A stretch of DNA of 64,000 nt from contig NW_027478536.1 in the NCBI RefSeq assembly GCF_051014685.1, positions 620,001-684,000 of the forward strand, written 5' to 3'. The notes below the pieces were generated by a model. It worked only from the letters and a program-made list of their open reading frames with translations. It made no database searches and had not been told where the DNA came from. This document shows positions 24,811 through 38,254 of the stretch, piece after piece; within the stretch, counting starts at the first letter, position 1; each line of letters starts with the position of its first letter. Origin of the DNA: Ptiloglossa arizonensis (taxonomy: Eukaryota; Arthropoda; Insecta; Hymenoptera; Colletidae). Both the position numbers and the translations under genes were made by a program.

Positions 24811-27800
24811 GAAACGAACAAAGAAACGGAGAAACGAAGAAAGAAACGGAGGAACGGAGATATAAATGGAGAAACGAAAAATAAACGGAGAAACGAAGAA
24901 AGGAACGGAGAAATAAATGGGGAAACGAAGAAATAAACGGAGAAACGTACAAGGAAACGGAGAAACGAAGAAAGAAACGGAGAAACGAACAAAGAAACGG
25001 AGAAACGAAAAAAGAAACGGAGAAACGAACAAAGAAACGGAGAAACGAACAAAGAAACTGAGAAACGAAGAAAGAAACTGAGAAACGAAGAAAGAAACGG
25101 AGAATCGGAGAAATAAATGGAGAAACGAAGAAATAGACCGAGAAATGGAGAAAGAAACGGAGAAACGAAGAAAGAAACGGAGAAACGAAGAAAGAAACAG
25201 AGTAACGAAGAAAGAAACGGAGAAACGATGAAAGAAACGGAGAAACGAAGAAAGAAACGGAGAAACTAAGAAAGAAACGGAGAAACGAAGAAAGAATCGG
25301 AGAAACGAAGAAAGAAACGGAGATACGAAGAAAGAAACGGAGAAACGAACACAGAAACGGAGAAACGAAGAAAGAAACGGAGAAACGAAGAAAGAAACGG
25401 AGAAACGAAGAAAGAAACAGAGTAACGAAGAAAGGAACGGAGAAACGATGAAAGAAACGGAGAAACGAAGAAAGAAACGGAGAAACTAAGAAAGAAACGG
25501 AGAAACGAAGAAAGAATCGGAGAAACGAAGAAAGAAACGGAGATACGAAGAAAGAAATGGAGAAACGAACAAAGAAACGGAGAAACGAAGAAAGTAACGG
25601 AGAAATAAATGGAGAAACGTAGAAATAAACGGAGAAACGAACAAGGAAACGGAGAAACGAAGAAAGAAACGAAGAAAAAAACGGAGAAACGTAGAAAGAA
25701 ACGGAGATACCAACAAGGAAACGCAGAAACGAACAAAGAAACGGAGAAACGAAGAAAGAAACGGAGGAACGGAGATATAAATGGAGAAACGAAAAATAAA
25801 CGGAGAAACGAAGAAAGAAACGCAGAAGCGAGGAAAGAAACGGAGATACGAAGAAAGAAATGGAGAAACGAACAAAGAAACGGAGAAACGAAGAAAGGAA
25901 CGGAGAAATAAATGGGGAAACGAAGAAATAAACGGAGAAACGTACAAGGAAACGGAGAAACGAAGAAAGAAACGGAGAAACGAAGAAAGAAACGGAGAAA
26001 CGAACCAAGAAACGGATAAACGAACAAAGAAACGGAGAAACGAACAAAGAAACGGAGAAACGAAGAATGAAAGGGAGGAACGGAGAAATAAATGGAGAAA
26101 CGGAGAAATAAACGGAGAAACAGAGAAATAAATGGAGAAACGAAGAAATAAACGGAGAAACGAAGATAGAAATGGAGGAACGAACAAAGAAACGGAGAAA
26201 CGAAGAAAGAAACGGAGAAACCAAGAAAGAAACGGAGAAATAAATGGAGAAACGAAGATATAAACGGAGAAACGAAGAAAGAAACGGAGAAACGAAGAAA
26301 GAAACGGAGAAACGAAGAAAGAAACTGAGAAACGATGAAAGAAACGGAGAATCGGAGAAGTAAATGGAGAAACGAAGAAATAGACCGAGAAACGGAGAAA
26401 GAAGCGGAGAAACGTGCAAAGGTACTGAGAAACGAAGAAAGAAACGGAGAAACGAAGAAAGAAACGGAGAAACGAAGAAAGAAACGGAGAAACGAAGAGA
26501 GAAACGGAGTAACGAAGAAAGAAACGAAGAAACGAAGAAAGAAACGGAGAACGAATGGAGAAACGAAGAAATAAACCGAGAAACGGAAAAAGAAACGTAG
26601 AAACGAACAAAGAAACGGAGAAACGAAGAAAGAAACGGAGAAACGAACAAAGAAACGGAGAAACGAACAAAGAAACGGAGAAACGAACAAAGAAACGGAG
26701 AAACGAACAAAGAAACGGAGAAACGAACAAAGAAACTGAGAAACGAAGAAAGAAACTGAGAAACGAAGAAAGAAACGGAGAATCGGAGAAATAAATGGAG
26801 AAACGAAGAAATAGACCGAGAAATGGAGAAAGAAACGGAGAAACGAACAAAGAAACGGAGAAACGAAGAAAGAAACGGAGAAACGAACAAAGAAACGGGG
26901 AAACGAACAAAGAAATGGAGAAACGAAGAAAGAAACGCAGAAATAAATGGAGAAACGAAGAAATAAACGGAGAAACGAACAAGGAAACCGAGAAACGGAG
27001 AAAAAAACGGAGAAACCAAGAAAGAAACGAAGAAAGAAACGGAGAAACAAAGATATAAACGGAGAAATGAAGAAAGAAACGGAGAAACAAAGAAAGAATC
27101 GGAGAAACGAACAAAGAAACGAAGAAACGAAGAAAGAAATGGAGAAACGAAGAACGAAACGGAGAAACGAAGAAAGAAACGGAGGTATAAATGGAGAAAC
27201 GAAGATATAAACGGAGAAACGAAGATAGAAACGGAAAAACGAAGATATAAACGGAGAAACGAAGAAAGAAACGGAGAAACGAAGAAAGAAATGGAGAAAC
27301 GAAGAAAGAAACAGGGAAAAGAAGAATGAGACGGAGAAACGAAGAAAGAAACGGGGAAACGAACAAAGAAACGGAGAAACGAAGAAAGAATCGGAGAAAC
27401 GAAGAAAGAAACGGAGAAACGAAGAAAGAAACGGAGAAACGAACAAAGAAACGGAGAAACGAACAAAGAAACGGAGGAACGAAGAAAGAAACGGAGAAAC
27501 GAAGAAAGAAACGGAGAAACGAACAAAGAAACGGAGAAACGAACAAAGAAACGGAGAAACGAAGAAAGGGACGGAGAAACGGAGAAATAAATGCAGAAAC
27601 GAAGAAATAAACGGAGAAACGAAGAAAGAAACGGAGAAACGAAGAAAGAAACGGAGAAACGGAGAACGAAACGGAGAAACGAAGAAAGAAACGGAGATAT
27701 AAATGGAGAATCGAAGATATAAACGGAAAAACGAAGAAAGAAACGGAGGAACGAAGAAATAAACGGAGAAACGAAGAATGAAATGGAGAAACGAAGAAAG

Positions 27801-30800
27801 AAACGGGGAAAAGAAGAATGAGACGGAGAAACGAAGAAAGAAACGGGGAAACGAACAAAGAAACGGAGAAACGAAGAAAGAATCGGAGAAACGAAGAAAG
27901 AAACGGAGAAACGAAGAAAGAAACGGAGAAAAGAACAAAGAAACGGAGAAACGAACAAAGAAACGGAGGAACGAAGAAAGAAACGGAGAAACGAAGAAAG
28001 AAACGGAGAAACGAACAAAGAAACGGAGAACCGAAGAAAGAAACGGAGTAACGAAGAAAGAAACGGGGAAAAGAAGAATTAAACGGGGAAAAGAAGAATG
28101 AAACGATGAAAGAAGCGGAAAAAGAAATGGAGAAACGAAGAAATAAACGGAGAAACGAAGAATGAAACGGAGAAACGAAGAAAGAAACGGCGAAATAAAT
28201 GGAAAAACGAAGATATAAACGGAGAAACGAAGAAAGAAACGGAGAAACGAAGAAAGAAACGGAGAAACGAAGAAAGAAATGGAGAAACGAAGAAACAAAC
28301 GGGGAAAAGAAGAATGAGACGGAGAAACGAAGAAAGAAACGGGGAAACGAACAAAGAAACGCAGAAATAAATGGAGAAACGAAGAAATAAACGGAGAAAC
28401 GAACAAGGAAACCGAGAAACGGAGAAAAAAACGGAGAAACCAAGAAAGAAACGAAGAAAGAAACGGAGAAACAAAGATATAAACGGAGAAATGAAGAAAG
28501 AAACGGAGAAACGAAGAAAGAAACGGAGAAACCAACAAAGAAACGGAGAAACGAAGAAAGAAACGGAGGAACGGAGAAAGAAACGTAGAAACGAAGAAAG
28601 AAACGGAGAAACGAAGAAAGAAACGGAGAAACGAACAAAGAAACGGAGAAACGAAGAAAGAAACGGAGAAACGAAGAAAGAAACGGAGAAACGAAGAAAG
28701 AAATGGAGAAACGAAGAAAGAAACGGGGAAAAGAAGAATGAGACGGAGAAACGAAGAAAGAAACGGGGAAACGAACAAAGAAACGGAGAAACGAAGAAAG
28801 AATCGGAGAAACGAAGAAAGAAACGGAGAAACGAAGAAAGAAACGGAGAAACGGACAAAGAAACGGAGAAACGAACAAAGAAACGGAGGAACGAAGAAAG
28901 AAACGGAGAAACGAAGAAAGAAACGGAGAAACGAACAAAGAAACGGAGAAACGAACAAAGAAACGGAGAAACGAAGAAAGGGACGGAGAAACGGAGAAAT
29001 AAATGCAGAAACGAAGAAATAAACGGAGAAACGAACAAAGAAACGGAGAAACGAACAAAGAAACGTTGAAACGGAGAAATAAATGGCGAAACGAAGAAAC
29101 AAACGGAGAAACGATGAAAGAAACGGAGAAACGAAGAAAGAAACGGAGAAACGAAGAAAGAAACAGAGTAACGAAGAAAGAAACGAAGAAACGAAGAAAG
29201 AAACGGAGAAACGAAGAAAGAAACGGAGAAACGAAGAAAGAAACGGAGAAACGAAGAATGAAACGGAGAAACGAAGAAAGAAGCGGAGAAATAAATGGAG
29301 AAACGAAGAAATAAACGGAGAAACGAAGAATGAAACGGAGAAACGAAGAAAGAAACGGAGAAATAAATGGGGAAACGACGATATAAACGGAGAAACGAAG
29401 AAAGAAACGGAGAAACGAAGAAAGAGACGGAGAAACGAAGAAAGAAACTGAGAAAAGATGAAAGAAACGGAGAATCGGAGAAGTAAATGGAGAAACGAAG
29501 AAATAGACCGAGAAACGGAGAAAGAAACGGAGAAACGTGCAAAGGTACTGAGAAACGAAGAAAGAAACGGAGAAACGAAGAAAGAAACGGAGAAACGAAG
29601 AAAGAAACGGAGAAACGAAGAGAGAAACGGAGTAACGAAGAAAGAAACGAAGAAACGAAGAAAGAAACGGAGAAACGAATGGAGAAACGAAGAAATAAAC
29701 CGAGAAACGGAAAAAGAAACGGAGAAACGAACAAAGAAACGGAGAAACGAAGAAAGAAACGGAGAAACGAACAAAGAAACGGAGAAACGAACAAAGAAAC
29801 GGAGAAACGAACAAAGAAACGGAGAAACGAACAAGGAAACGGAGAAACGAACAAAGAAACTGAGAAACGAAGAAAGAAACTGAGAAACGAAGAAAGAAAC
29901 GGAGAATCGGAGAAATAAATGGAGAAACGAAGAAATAGACCGCGAAATGGAGAAAGAAACGGAGAAACGAACAAAGAAACGGAGAAACGAAGAAAGAAAC
30001 GGAGAAACGAACAAAGAAACGGGGAAACGAACAGAGAAACGGAGAAACGAATAACGAAACGCAGAAATAAATGGAGAGACGAAGAAATAAACGGAGAAAC
30101 GAACAAGGAAACCGAGAAACGGAGAAAAAAACGGAGAAACCAAGAAAGAAACGAAGAAAGAAACGGAGAAACAAAGATATAAACGGAGAAATGAAGAAAG
30201 AAACGGAGAAACAAAGAAAGAATCGGAGAAACGAACAAAGAAACGAAGAAACGAAGAAAGAAATGGAGAAACGAAGAACGAAACGGAGAAACGAAGAAAG
30301 AAACGGAGATATAAATGGAGAAACGAAGATATAAACGGAGAAACGAAGAAAGAAACGGAAAAACGAAGATATAAACGGAGAAACGAAGAAAGAAACGGAG
30401 AAACGAAGAAAGAAACGGAGAAACGAAGAAAGAAATGGAGAAACGAAGAAAGAAACGGGGAAAAGAAGAATGAGACGGAGAAACGAAGAAAGAAACGGGG
30501 AAACGAACAAAGAAACGGAGAAACGAAGAAAGAATCGGAGAAACGAAAAAAGAAACGGAGAAACGAAGAAAGAAACGGAGAAACGAACAAAGAAACGGAG
30601 AAACGAACAAAGAAACGGAGGAACGAAGAAAGAAACGGAGAAACGAAGAAAGAAACGGAGAAACGAACAAAGAAACGGAGAAACGAACAAAGAAACGGAG
30701 AAACGAAGAAAGGGACGGAGAAACGGAGAAATAAATGCAGAAACGAAGAAATAAACGGAGAAACGAACAAAGAAACGGAGAAACGAACAAAGAAACGGAG

Positions 30801-31320
30801 AAACGGAGAAATAAATGGCGAAACGAAGAAACAAACGGAGAAACGATGAAAGAAACGGAGAAACGAAGAAAGAAACGGAGAAACGAAGAAAGAAACACAG
30901 TAACGAAGAAAGAAACGAAGAAACGAATAAAGAAACGTAGAAACGAAGAAAGAAACGGAGAAACGAAGAAAGAAACGGAGAAACTAAGAAAGAAACGGAG
31001 AAACGGAGAAACGAAGAAAGAAACGGAGATTGGAAGAAAGAAACGGTGAAACGAAGAAAGAAACGGAGATTGGAAGAAAGAAACGGAGAAACGAACAATG
31101 AAACGGAGAAACGAACAATGAAACGGAGAAACGGAGAAAGAAACGGAGAAACGAAGAAAGAAACGGAGAAACGAACAAAGAAACGCAGAAACGAACAAAG
31201 AAACTGAGAAACGAAGAAAGAAACTGAGAAACGAAGAAAGAAATGGAGAAACGAAGAACGAAACGGAGAAACGAAGAAAGAAATGGAGATATAAATGGAG
31301 AAACGAAGATATAAACGGAG

Positions 31321-34300
31321 AAACGAAGAAAGAAACGGAGAAACGAAGAAATAAACGGAGAAACGAAGAAAGAAATGAAGAAACGAAGAAAGAAACGGGG
31401 AAAAGAAGAAAGAAACGGAGAAACGAACAAAGAAACGGGGAAACGAACAAAGAAACGGAGAAACGAACAAAGAAACGCAGAAATAAATGGAGAAACGAAG
31501 AAATAAACGGAGAAACGAACAAGGAAACCGAGAAACGGAGAAAAAAACGGAGAAACCAAGAAAGAAACGAAGAAAGAAACGGAGAAACAAAGATATAAAC
31601 GGAGAAATGAAGAAAGAAACGGAGAAACAAAGAAAGAATCGGAGAAACGAACAAAGAAACGAAGAAACGAAGAAAGAAATGGAGAAACGAAGAACGAAAC
31701 GGAGAAACGAAGAAAGAAACGGAGATATAAATGGAGAAACGAAGATATAAACGCAGAAACGAAGAAAGAAACGGAGAAACGAAGAAATAAACGGAGAAAC
31801 GAAGAAAGAAATGGAGAAACGAAGAAAGAAACTGGGAAAAGAAGAATGAGACGGAGAAACGAAGAAAGAAACGGGGAAACGAACAAAGAAACGGAGAATC
31901 GAAGAAAGAATCGGAGAAACGAAGAAAGAAACGGAGAAACGTAGAAAGAAACGGAGAAACGAACAAAGAAACGGAGAAACGAACAAAGAAACGGAGGAAC
32001 GAAGAAAGAAACGGAGAAACGAAGAAAGAAACGGAGAAACGAACAAAGAAACGGAGAAACGAAGAAAGAAACGGAGTAACGAAGAGAGAAACGGGGAACG
32101 AAGAATGAAACGGAGAAACGAAGAAAGAAACGGAGAAACGAAGAAAGAAACGGAGAAACGAACAAAGAAACGCAGAAACGAAGAATGAAACGGAGAAACG
32201 AAGAAATGAACGGAGAAATGAGGAAGCAAACGGAGAAACAAAGAAAGGAACGGAGAAACGAAGTAAGAAACGGAGGAACGGAGAAATAAATGGAGAAACG
32301 TAGAAATAAACGGAGAAACGAAGAAAGAAACGGAGAAACGAAGATATAAACGGAGAAATGAAGAAAGAAACGGAGAAACAAAGAAAGAATCGGAGAAACG
32401 AAGAAAGAAGCGGAGAAACGATGAATGAAACGGAGAAACGAAGAAAGAAACGGAGAAATAAATGGAGATACGAAGATATAAACGTAGAAACGAAGAAAGA
32501 AACGGAGAAACGAAGAAATAAACCGAGAACCGGAGAAAGATACGGAGAAACGAAGAAAGAGACAGAGAAACGAAAAATAAAACGCAGAAACGAAGAATGA
32601 AACGGAGAAACAAAGAAATAAACGGAGAAATGAAGAAAGAAACGGAGAAACAAAGAAAGAAACGGAGAAACGAAGAAAGAAACGGAGAAACGAAGAAAGA
32701 AACGGGGAAACGAAGAATGAAACGGAGAAACGAAGAAAGAAGCGGAGAAATAAATGGAGAAACGAAGAAATAAACGGAGAAACGAAGAATGAAACGGAGA
32801 AACGAAGAAAGAAACGGAGAAATAAATGGAGAAACGTAGATATAAACGGAGAAACAGAGAAATAAACGGAGAAACGAACAAGGAATCGGAGAAACGAAGA
32901 AAGAAACGGAGAAATAAATGGCGAAACGAAGAAACAAACGGAGAAACGAAGAAAGAAACGGAGAAAGGAAGAAAGAAACGGAGAAACGAAGAAAGAAACA
33001 GAGTAACGAAGAAAGAAATGAAGGAAGAAACGGAGAATCGAAGAAAGAAACGGAGAAACGACGAAAGAAACGGGGAAACTAAGAAAGAAACGGAGAAACG
33101 AAGAAAGAAACGGAGAAACGAAGAAAGAAACGGAGATACGAAGAAAGAAACGGAGAAACGAACAACGAAACGGAGAAACGAACAAAGAAACGGAGAAACG
33201 GAGAAAGAAACGGAGAAACGAAGAACGAAACGGAGAAGCGAACAAAGAAACGCAGAAACGAAGAATGAAATGGAGAAACGAAGAAATATACGGAGAAATG
33301 AAGAAACAAACGGAGAAACAAAGAAAGAATCGGGGAAACGAAGAAAGAAACGGAGAAACGAAGAAAGAAACAGAGTAACGAAGAAAGAAACGAAGAAAGA
33401 AACGGAGAAACGAAGAAAGAAACGGAGAAACGAAGAAAGAAACGGAGAAACTAAGAAAGAAACGGAGAAACGAAGAAAGAAACGGAGAAACGAAGAAAGA
33501 AACGGAGAAACGAACCAAGAAACGGAGAAACGAACCAAGAAACGGAGAAACGAACAAAGAAACGGAGAAACGAACAAAGAAACGGAGAAACGAAGAAAGA
33601 AACGGAGAAACGAAGAATGAAACGGAGAATCGAAGAAAGAAACGGAGATATAAATGGAGAAACGAAGATATAAACGGAGAAACGAAGAAAGAAACGGAGA
33701 AACGGAGAAATAAACGGAGAAACGAAGAAAGAAACAGAGAAACGGAGAAAGAAACGGAGAAACGAAGAAATAAACCGAGAACCGGAGAAAGATACGGAGA
33801 AACGAAGAAAGAGACAGAGAAACGAAAAATGAAACGCAGAAACGAAGAATGAAACGGAGAAACGAAGAAATAAACGGAGAAATGAAGAAAGAAACGGAGA
33901 AACAAAGAAAGAAACGGAGAAACGAAGAAAGAAACGGAGAAACGAAGAAAGAAACGGGGAACGAAGAATGAAACGGAGAAACGAAGAAAGAAACGGAGAA
34001 ACGAAGAAAGAAAGGGAGAAACGAAGAAAGAAACAGAGAAACGAAGAAAGAAACGGAGAAACGAATAAATAAACGGAGAAACGAAGAAAGAAACGGGGAA
34101 ACGAAGAGAGAACCGGAGAAACGAAGAAAGAAACGGAGAAACGAAGAAAGAAACGGAGAAACGAAGAAAGAAACTGAGAAACGAAGAAAGAAACGGAGAA
34201 TCGGGGAAATAAATGGAGAAACGAAGAAATAGACCGAGAAACGGAGAAAGAAACGGAGAAACGAACAAAGGAACGGAGAAACGAAGAAAGAAACGGAGAA

Positions 34301-37300
34301 AAGGACAAAGAAACGGGGAAACGAACAAAGAAACGGAGAAACGAAGAAAGAAACGGAGAATCGGAGAAAGAAACGGGGAAACGAAGAAAGAAACGGAGAA
34401 ACGAAGAAAGAAACGGAGAATCGGAGAAAGAAACGGGGAAACGAAGAAAGAAACGGAGAAACGAACAAAGAAACGGAGAAACGAACAAAGAAACGGAGAA
34501 ACGAACAAAGAAACGGAGAAACGAACAAAGAAACGGAGAAACGAAGAAAGAAACGCAGAAACGAAGAAAGAAACGGAGAAACGAAGAAAGAAACGGAGAA
34601 ACGAACAAAGAAACGTAGAAACGAAGAAAGAGACGGAGAAACGAAGAAAGAAACGGAGAAACGAAGAAAGAAACAGAGTAACGACGAAAGAAACGAGAAA
34701 CGAAGAAAGAAACAGAGAAACGAACAAAGAAACGGAGAAACGAACAAAGAAACGGAGAAACGAAGAAAGAAACGGAGAAACGAAGAAAGAAACGGAGAAA
34801 CGAACAAAGAAACGGAGAAACGAAGAAAGAAACGGAGAAACGAAGAAATAAACGGAGAAACGAAGAAAGAAATGAAGAAACGAAGAAAGAAACGGGGAAA
34901 AGAAGAAAGAAACGGAGAAACGAACAAAGAAACGGGGAAACGAACAAAGAAACGGAGAAACGAACAAAGAAACGCAGAAATAAATGGAGAAACGAAGAAA
35001 TAAACGGAGAAACGAACAAGGAAACCGAGAAACGGAGAAAAAAACGGAGAAACCAAGAAAGAAACGAAGAAAGAAACGGAGAAACAAAGATATAAACGGA
35101 GAAATGAAGAAAGAAACGGAGAAACAAAGAAAGAATCGGAGAAACGAACAAAGAAACGAAGAAACGAAGAAAGAAATGGAGAAACGAAGAACGAAACGGA
35201 GAAACGAAGAAAGAAACGGAGATATAAATGGAGAAACGAAGATATAAACGCAGAAACGAAAAAAGAAACGGAGAAACGAAGAAATAAACGGAGAAACGAA
35301 GAAAGAAATGGAGAAACGAAGAAAGAAACTGGGAAAAGAAGAATGAGACGGAGAAACGAAGAAAGAAACGGGGAAACGAACAAAGAAACGGAGAATCGAA
35401 GAAAGAATCGGAGAAACGAAGAAAGAAACGGAGAAACGTAGAAAGAAACGGAGAAACGAACAAAGAAACGGAGAAACGAACAAAGAAACGGAGGAACGAA
35501 GAAAGAAACGGAGAAACGAAGAAAGAAACGGAGAAACGAACAAAGAAACGGAGAAACGAAGAAAGAAACGGAGTAACGAAGAGAGAAACGGGGAACGAAG
35601 AATGAAACGGAGAAACGAAGAAAGAAACGGAGAAACGAAGAAAGAAACGGAGAAACGAACAAAGAAACGCAGAAACGAAGAATGAAACGGAGAAACGAAG
35701 AAATGAACGGAGAAATGAGGAAGCAAACGGAGAAACAAAGAAAGGAACGGAGAAACGAAGTAAGAAACGGAGGAACGGAGAAATAAATGGAGAAACGTAG
35801 AAATAAACGGAGAAACGAAGAAAGAAACGGAGAAACGAAGATATAAACGGAGAAATGAAGAAAGAAACGGAGAAACAAAGAAAGAATCGGAGAAACGAAG
35901 AAAGAAGCGGAGAAACGATGAATGAAACGGAGAAACGAAGAAAGAAACGGAGAAATAAATGGAGATACGAAGATATAAACGTAGAAACGAAGAAAGAAAC
36001 GGAGAAACGAAGAAATAAACCGAGAACCGGAGAAAGATACGGAGAAACGAAGAAAGAGACAGAGAAACGAAAAATAAAACGCAGAAACGAAGAATGAAAC
36101 GGAGAAACAAAGAAATAAACGGAGAAATGAAGAAAGAAACGGAGAAACAAAGAAAGAAACGGAGAAACGAAGAAAGAAACGGAGAAACGAAGAAAGAAAC
36201 GGGGAAACGAAGAATGAAACGGAGAAACGAAGAAAGAAGCGGAGAAATAAATGGAGAAACGAAGAAATAAACGGAGAAACGAAGAATGAAACGGAGAAAC
36301 GAAGAAAGAAACGGAGAAATAAATGGAGAAACGTAGATATAAACGGAGAAACAGAGAAATAAACGGAGAAACGAACAAGGAATCGGAGAAACGAAGAAAG
36401 AAACGGAGAAATAAATGGCGAAACGAAGAAACAAACGGAGAAACGAAGAAAGAAACGGAGAAAGGAAGAAAGAAACGGAGAAACGAAGAAAGAAACAGAG
36501 TAACGAAGAAAGAAATGAAGGAAGAAACGGAGAATCGAAGAAAGAAACGGAGAAACGACGAAAGAAACGGGGAAACTAAGAAAGAAACGGAGAAACGAAG
36601 AAAGAAACGGAGAAACGAAGAAAGAAACGGAGATACGAAGAAAGAAACGGAGAAACGAACAACGAAACGGAGAAACGAACAAAGAAACGGAGAAACGGAG
36701 AAAGAAACGGAGAAACGAAGAACGAAACGGAGAAGCGAACAAAGAAACGCAGAAACGAAGAATGAAATGGAGAAACGAAGAAATATACGGAGAAATGAAG
36801 AAACAAACGGAGAAACAAAGAAAGAATCGGGGAAACGAAGAAAGAAACGGAGAAACGAAGAAAGAAACAGAGTAACGAAGAAAGAAACGAAGAAAGAAAC
36901 GGAGAAACGAAGAAAGAAACGGAGAAACGAAGAAAGAAACGGAGAAACTAAGAAAGAAACGGAGAAACGAAGAAAGAAACGGAGAAACGAAGAAAGAAAC
37001 GGAGAAACGAACCAAGAAACGGAGAAACGAACCAAGAAACGGAGAAACGAACAAAGAAACGGAGAAACGAACAAAGAAACGGAGAAACGAAGAAAGAAAC
37101 GGAGAAACGAAGAATGAAACGGAGAATCGAAGAAAGAAACGGAGATATAAATGGAGAAACGAAGATATAAACGGAGAAACGAAGAAAGAAACGGAGAAAC
37201 GGAGAAATAAACGGAGAAACGAAGAAAGAAACAGAGAAACGGAGAAAGAAACGGAGAAACGAAGAAATAAACCGAGAACCGGAGAAAGATACGGAGAAAC

Positions 37301-38254
37301 GAAGAAAGAGACAGAGAAACGAAAAATGAAACGCAGAAACGAAGAATGAAACGGAGAAACGAAGAAATAAACGGAGAAATGAAGAAAGAAACGGAGAAAC
37401 AAAGAAAGAAACGGAGAAACGAAGAAAGAAACGGAGAAACGAAGAAAGAAACGGGGAACGAAGAATGAAACGGAGAAACGAAGAAAGAAACGGAGAAACG
37501 AAGAAAGAAAGGGAGAAACGAAGAAAGAAACAGAGAAACGAAGAAAGAAACGGAGAAACGAATAAATAAACGGAGAAACGAAGAAAGAAACGGGGAAACG
37601 AAGAGAGAACCGGAGAAACGAAGAAAGAAACGGAGAAACGAAGAAAGAAACGGAGAAACGAAGAAAGAAACTGAGAAACGAAGAAAGAAACGGAGAATCG
37701 GGGAAATAAATGGAGAAACGAAGAAATAGACCGAGAAACGGAGAAAGAAACGGAGAAACGAACAAAGGAACGGAGAAACGAAGAAAGAAACGGAGAAAAG
37801 GACAAAGAAACGGGGAAACGAACAAAGAAACGGAGAAACGAAGAAAGAAACGGAGAATCGGAGAAAGAAACGGGGAAACGAAGAAAGAAACGGAGAAACG
37901 AACAAAGAAACGGAGAAACGAACAAAGAAACGGAGAAACGAACAAAGAAACGGAGAAACGAACAAAGAAACGGAGAAACGAAGAAAGAAACGCAGAAACG
38001 AAGAAAGAAACGGAGAAACGAAGAAAGAAACGGAGAAACGAACAAAGAAACGTAGAAACGAAGAAAGAGACGGAGAAACGAAGAAAGAAACGGAGAAACG
38101 AAGAAAGAAACAGAGTAACGACGAAAGAAACGAGAAACGAAGAAAGAAACAGAGAAACGAACAAAGAAACGGAGAAACGAACAAAGAAACGGAGAAACGA
38201 AGAAAGAAACGGAGAAACGAAGAAAGAAACGGAGAAACGAACAAAGAAACGGAG
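31321..38254 (+). repeat. Tandem segmental duplication inside array 1, two ~3.5-kb copies
   Basis: Bases 31321-34817 and 34818-about 38254 align at an offset of 3,497 bp with almost no differences. One change lies in the GAAGATATAAACGCAG neighbourhood (about 31760 against 35258). Copy 2 lacks one 60-bp block that is doubled in copy 1 near 34360-34440. The offset is not a multiple of 20, because copy-specific indels are carried along. Confidence 0.85.
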
